Assembly: GCA_002279285.1 (NCBI GenBank)
Contig: NCBR01000073.1
Coordinates: 1 to 16,017, forward strand
Source: Acidobacteria bacterium 37-71-11
GTDB lineage: Bacteria; Acidobacteriota; Thermoanaerobaculia; Thermoanaerobaculales; Thermoanaerobaculaceae
Direction: 5' to 3'
Length of the DNA stretch: 16,017 bases
Below the pieces are notes generated by a model. It had not been told where the DNA came from. It saw only the letters and a program-made list of their open reading frames with translations, and did not search any database. The first letter of the stretch is position 1. Every line of letters begins with the position of its first letter. Positions 14,587-16,017 of this stretch are shown here, piece after piece. Position numbers and translations under genes: made by a program.

Positions 14587-15783
14587 TCAGGGCTCCCACG
14601 GGGAGCCGATCCTTGGCCCCGCGGCGCGCGCGGCGTCCACGACCGCCGCGAGGCTGACGCCGGCGAGGTGGGCCGCGGCGAGACAGGCGTCGTGCTCGGG
14701 CTTGGCCGAGACGATCAGCCCCGCGAACCCCGCGACCTTGACCGGGATCGGGCCGAACGGCGTCGCCGCCTCGACGCTCCGCCGCTCGAGCTCGGGGCGG
14801 GCGCACGCCACCAGGCGCACGCCCAGGCTTGCCCCCTCCGCGAATACGACCGCGGCCACCGCGTCGGCAGCGGACGGCTCGGCGACGGCCCGCAGCTCGA
14901 CCAACGGCCGCCCCTTCCGTCCGGTCCCGGGCAGGCACCAGGCGTCGAGCGCGCCGGCCCGGCGCAGGTTGTCGAGGAGCACACCCATCGCCTCGCCGGT
15001 GGCGTCGTCGATCGTCGCCTCCACGAGCACGAGCGGGCGTCCGGCCAGCCGCGGCGCCGCCGCCTCTTCGACCAGGAAGACCCGCAGCAGGTTCGGAAGG
15101 CCGGCAAAGGAGCGCGTCCCGAGGCCCACGCCGACCCCCAGCAGCGCGCCCGCGGGGAGCGGGCCGAAGCGCTCGGCCAGTGTCGTCACGAGGGTGGCGC
15201 CCGTCGGCGTCGTCATCTCGCCTTCGGCGCAGTGACTCGCGATCGGCACGCCGCGCAGCAGCCGCGCCACCGCGGGCGGCGGCACGGGCAGGATCCCGTG
15301 CGCCGTCGCCACCGTGCCGGACCCGACCGGCACCGGCCCGCAGACCACCCGGTCCACCTGCAACAACTCGACCGCAGCGCAGGTCCCGACGATATCGATC
15401 ACTGCGTCCACGGCCGCCAGCTCGTGCAGGTGCGCCTTCTCGAGCGCCACGCCATGCACCTCGGCCTCCGCCTCGAACAGGCGGCGGAAGGCGGCGAGAG
15501 CGCGCTCGCGAACCCGGCCCGGCAGCTCCGCGCGACCGAGCAACGCCTCGATGTCGGGCAGGTGCCTCGCCGGGTGCCTCTCCTCCTCGACGCGGACCTC
15601 CACGCGCGTGCCGGCGAAGCCGTGCCGGCGTTCGCGCCCCGCCTCCAGCCGCCAGCCGGGCAAGCGGAGGCCTGCCAGGACCTCCACGAGCTGCACGTGG
15701 GCCACCCCGAGGTCCAGCAACGCGCCGAGCAGCATGTCGCCCGCCGCGCCGCCGAACGGATCGATGTAGAGCGTTCTCGTCAT
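14587..15783 (-). CDS. larC: LarC, nickel-pincer cofactor nickel insertase
   Basis: 398 residues. LarC inserts nickel into pyridinium-3,5-bisthiocarboxylate mononucleotide in a CTP-dependent reaction, giving the cofactor of lactate racemase LarA and related racemases or epimerases. Motifs: IDPFGGAAGDM (7-17), HLHELAAVDAVIDIVG (118-133), GEMTTPTGATL (188-198), ATIDDATGEAMG (256-267, the ETNIDD-type motif with Ala-Thr in place of Thr-Asn) and SAKPEHDAC (359-367). The gene is one continuous frame, unlike the frameshifted larC of Lactobacillus plantarum. I chose ATG 15783 because GGGGGAG lies 3 nt upstream and TLYIDPFGG sits at the usual N-terminus; an upstream in-frame ATG at 15807 is less likely. 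larB, larE and larA are not in the window. Confidence 0.93.
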   Translation of the reverse strand: MTRTLYIDPFGGAAGDMLLGALLDLGVAHVQLVEVLAGLRLPGWRLEAGRERRHGFAGTRVEVRVEEERHPARHLPDIEALLGRAELPGRVRERALAAFRRLFEAEAEVHGVALEKAHLHELAAVDAVIDIVGTCAAVELLQVDRVVCGPVPVGSGTVATAHGILPVPPPAVARLLRGVPIASHCAEGEMTTPTGATLVTTLAERFGPLPAGALLGVGVGLGTRSFAGLPNLLRVFLVEEAAAPRLAGRPLVLVEATIDDATGEAMGVLLDNLRRAGALDAWCLPGTGRKGRPLVELRAVAEPSAADAVAAVVFAEGASLGVRLVACARPELERRSVEAATPFGPIPVKVAGFAGLIVSAKPEHDACLAAAHLAGVSLAAVVDAARAAGPRIGSPWEP

Positions 15784-16017
15784 CACTCCCCCTCGCAGGC
15801 GGCCCAAAACGCCGAACGACGGAACAGGTCAACCTCGAACGCAGGCCAGTATACCGACACGGCCTGACGCGCCCATTGCGGCCCGCTGCCCTTTCTCCCC
15901 CTGCGTGGGCTCTTGCTTGCCCCTCGGGTGAAGCGGCGTTCGGGCCTTGCTCGCCCCCGCTCGCTGCGGCCCGAAGCTCCTCCGGCCGCGACCCAGCAGC
16001 GCGCCTCGCCGCCGGGT
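15784..16017. other. Non-coding right end upstream of larC
   Basis: This 234-bp stretch has no convincing gene. On the minus strand TATACT (plus positions 15849-15854) resembles a -10 box 66 nt before the larC start, without a good -35. Farther right, TTCGGGCC (15939-15946) and GGCCCGAA (15968-15975) form an 8-bp inverted repeat around a 21-nt loop in very GC-rich, low-complexity sequence. Confidence 0.35.

Noticed and set aside
13583..15235. 550-codon + strand frame overlapping the NDUFA9-like SDR and larC
   Set aside because: It is out of frame with the SDR and antisense to larC; both of those show clear family motifs.
14587..15783. Programmed frameshift in larC
   Set aside because: A single frame covers both the N-terminal and C-terminal LarC motifs, so no frameshift is needed.

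Overview
This is a GC-rich window that is almost fully coding. It encodes 13 proteins and no RNA genes, insertion sequences, phage genes or CRISPR arrays. Start codons are often GTG, and one is probably TTG. An LpxH-like hydrolase and a response regulator with a Pro/Ala-rich linker and an amphipathic C-terminal helix suggest a Gram-negative, high-GC soil-type bacterium. Acidobacteriota, or a myxobacterial/deltaproteobacterial relative, is my best guess. This is inferred from gene style only and is not certain.

Layout. Positions 1-133 are non-coding and hold a strong hairpin downstream of ppk1. Positions 134-2281 (-) encode polyphosphate kinase 1. Diverging from it across a 158-bp gap is a two-gene + operon: a CYTH-like/CHAD protein (2440-3978) and a ParA-type ATPase (3978-4727), whose stop and start codons overlap. 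Facing these is a minus-strand run. Read in transcription order it holds an LpxH-like phosphoesterase (13592-12798), a receiver-domain protein with tandem 29-residue repeats (12795-11146), an Aur1-like PAP2 membrane enzyme (11149-10166), an NAD-dependent epimerase-like SDR (10169-9171) and a CPBP membrane protein (9187-8495). After a 96-bp gap come class III-like PPK2 (8398-7517), Ppx/GppA exopolyphosphatase with an HD domain (7485-5899), a small basic-tailed protein of unknown function (5860-5465) and a YfcE-type phosphoesterase (5442-4762). At the right end an NDUFA9-like atypical SDR (13614-14564, +) converges on larC (15783-14587, -). The last 234 bp are non-coding.

How the genes work together. 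The left half is a polyphosphate (polyP) locus. Ppk1 makes polyP from ATP, PPK2 uses polyP to phosphorylate nucleotides, Ppx hydrolyses it, and the CHAD protein is expected to bind it. The ParA ATPase coupled to the CHAD gene, and the Lys/Ala/Arg-rich protein next to ppx, have no obvious metabolic role there. The most interesting hypothesis from this window is that they position or segregate polyP granules on the nucleoid. The middle block looks like an envelope-lipid operon held together by 4-bp start/stop overlaps.
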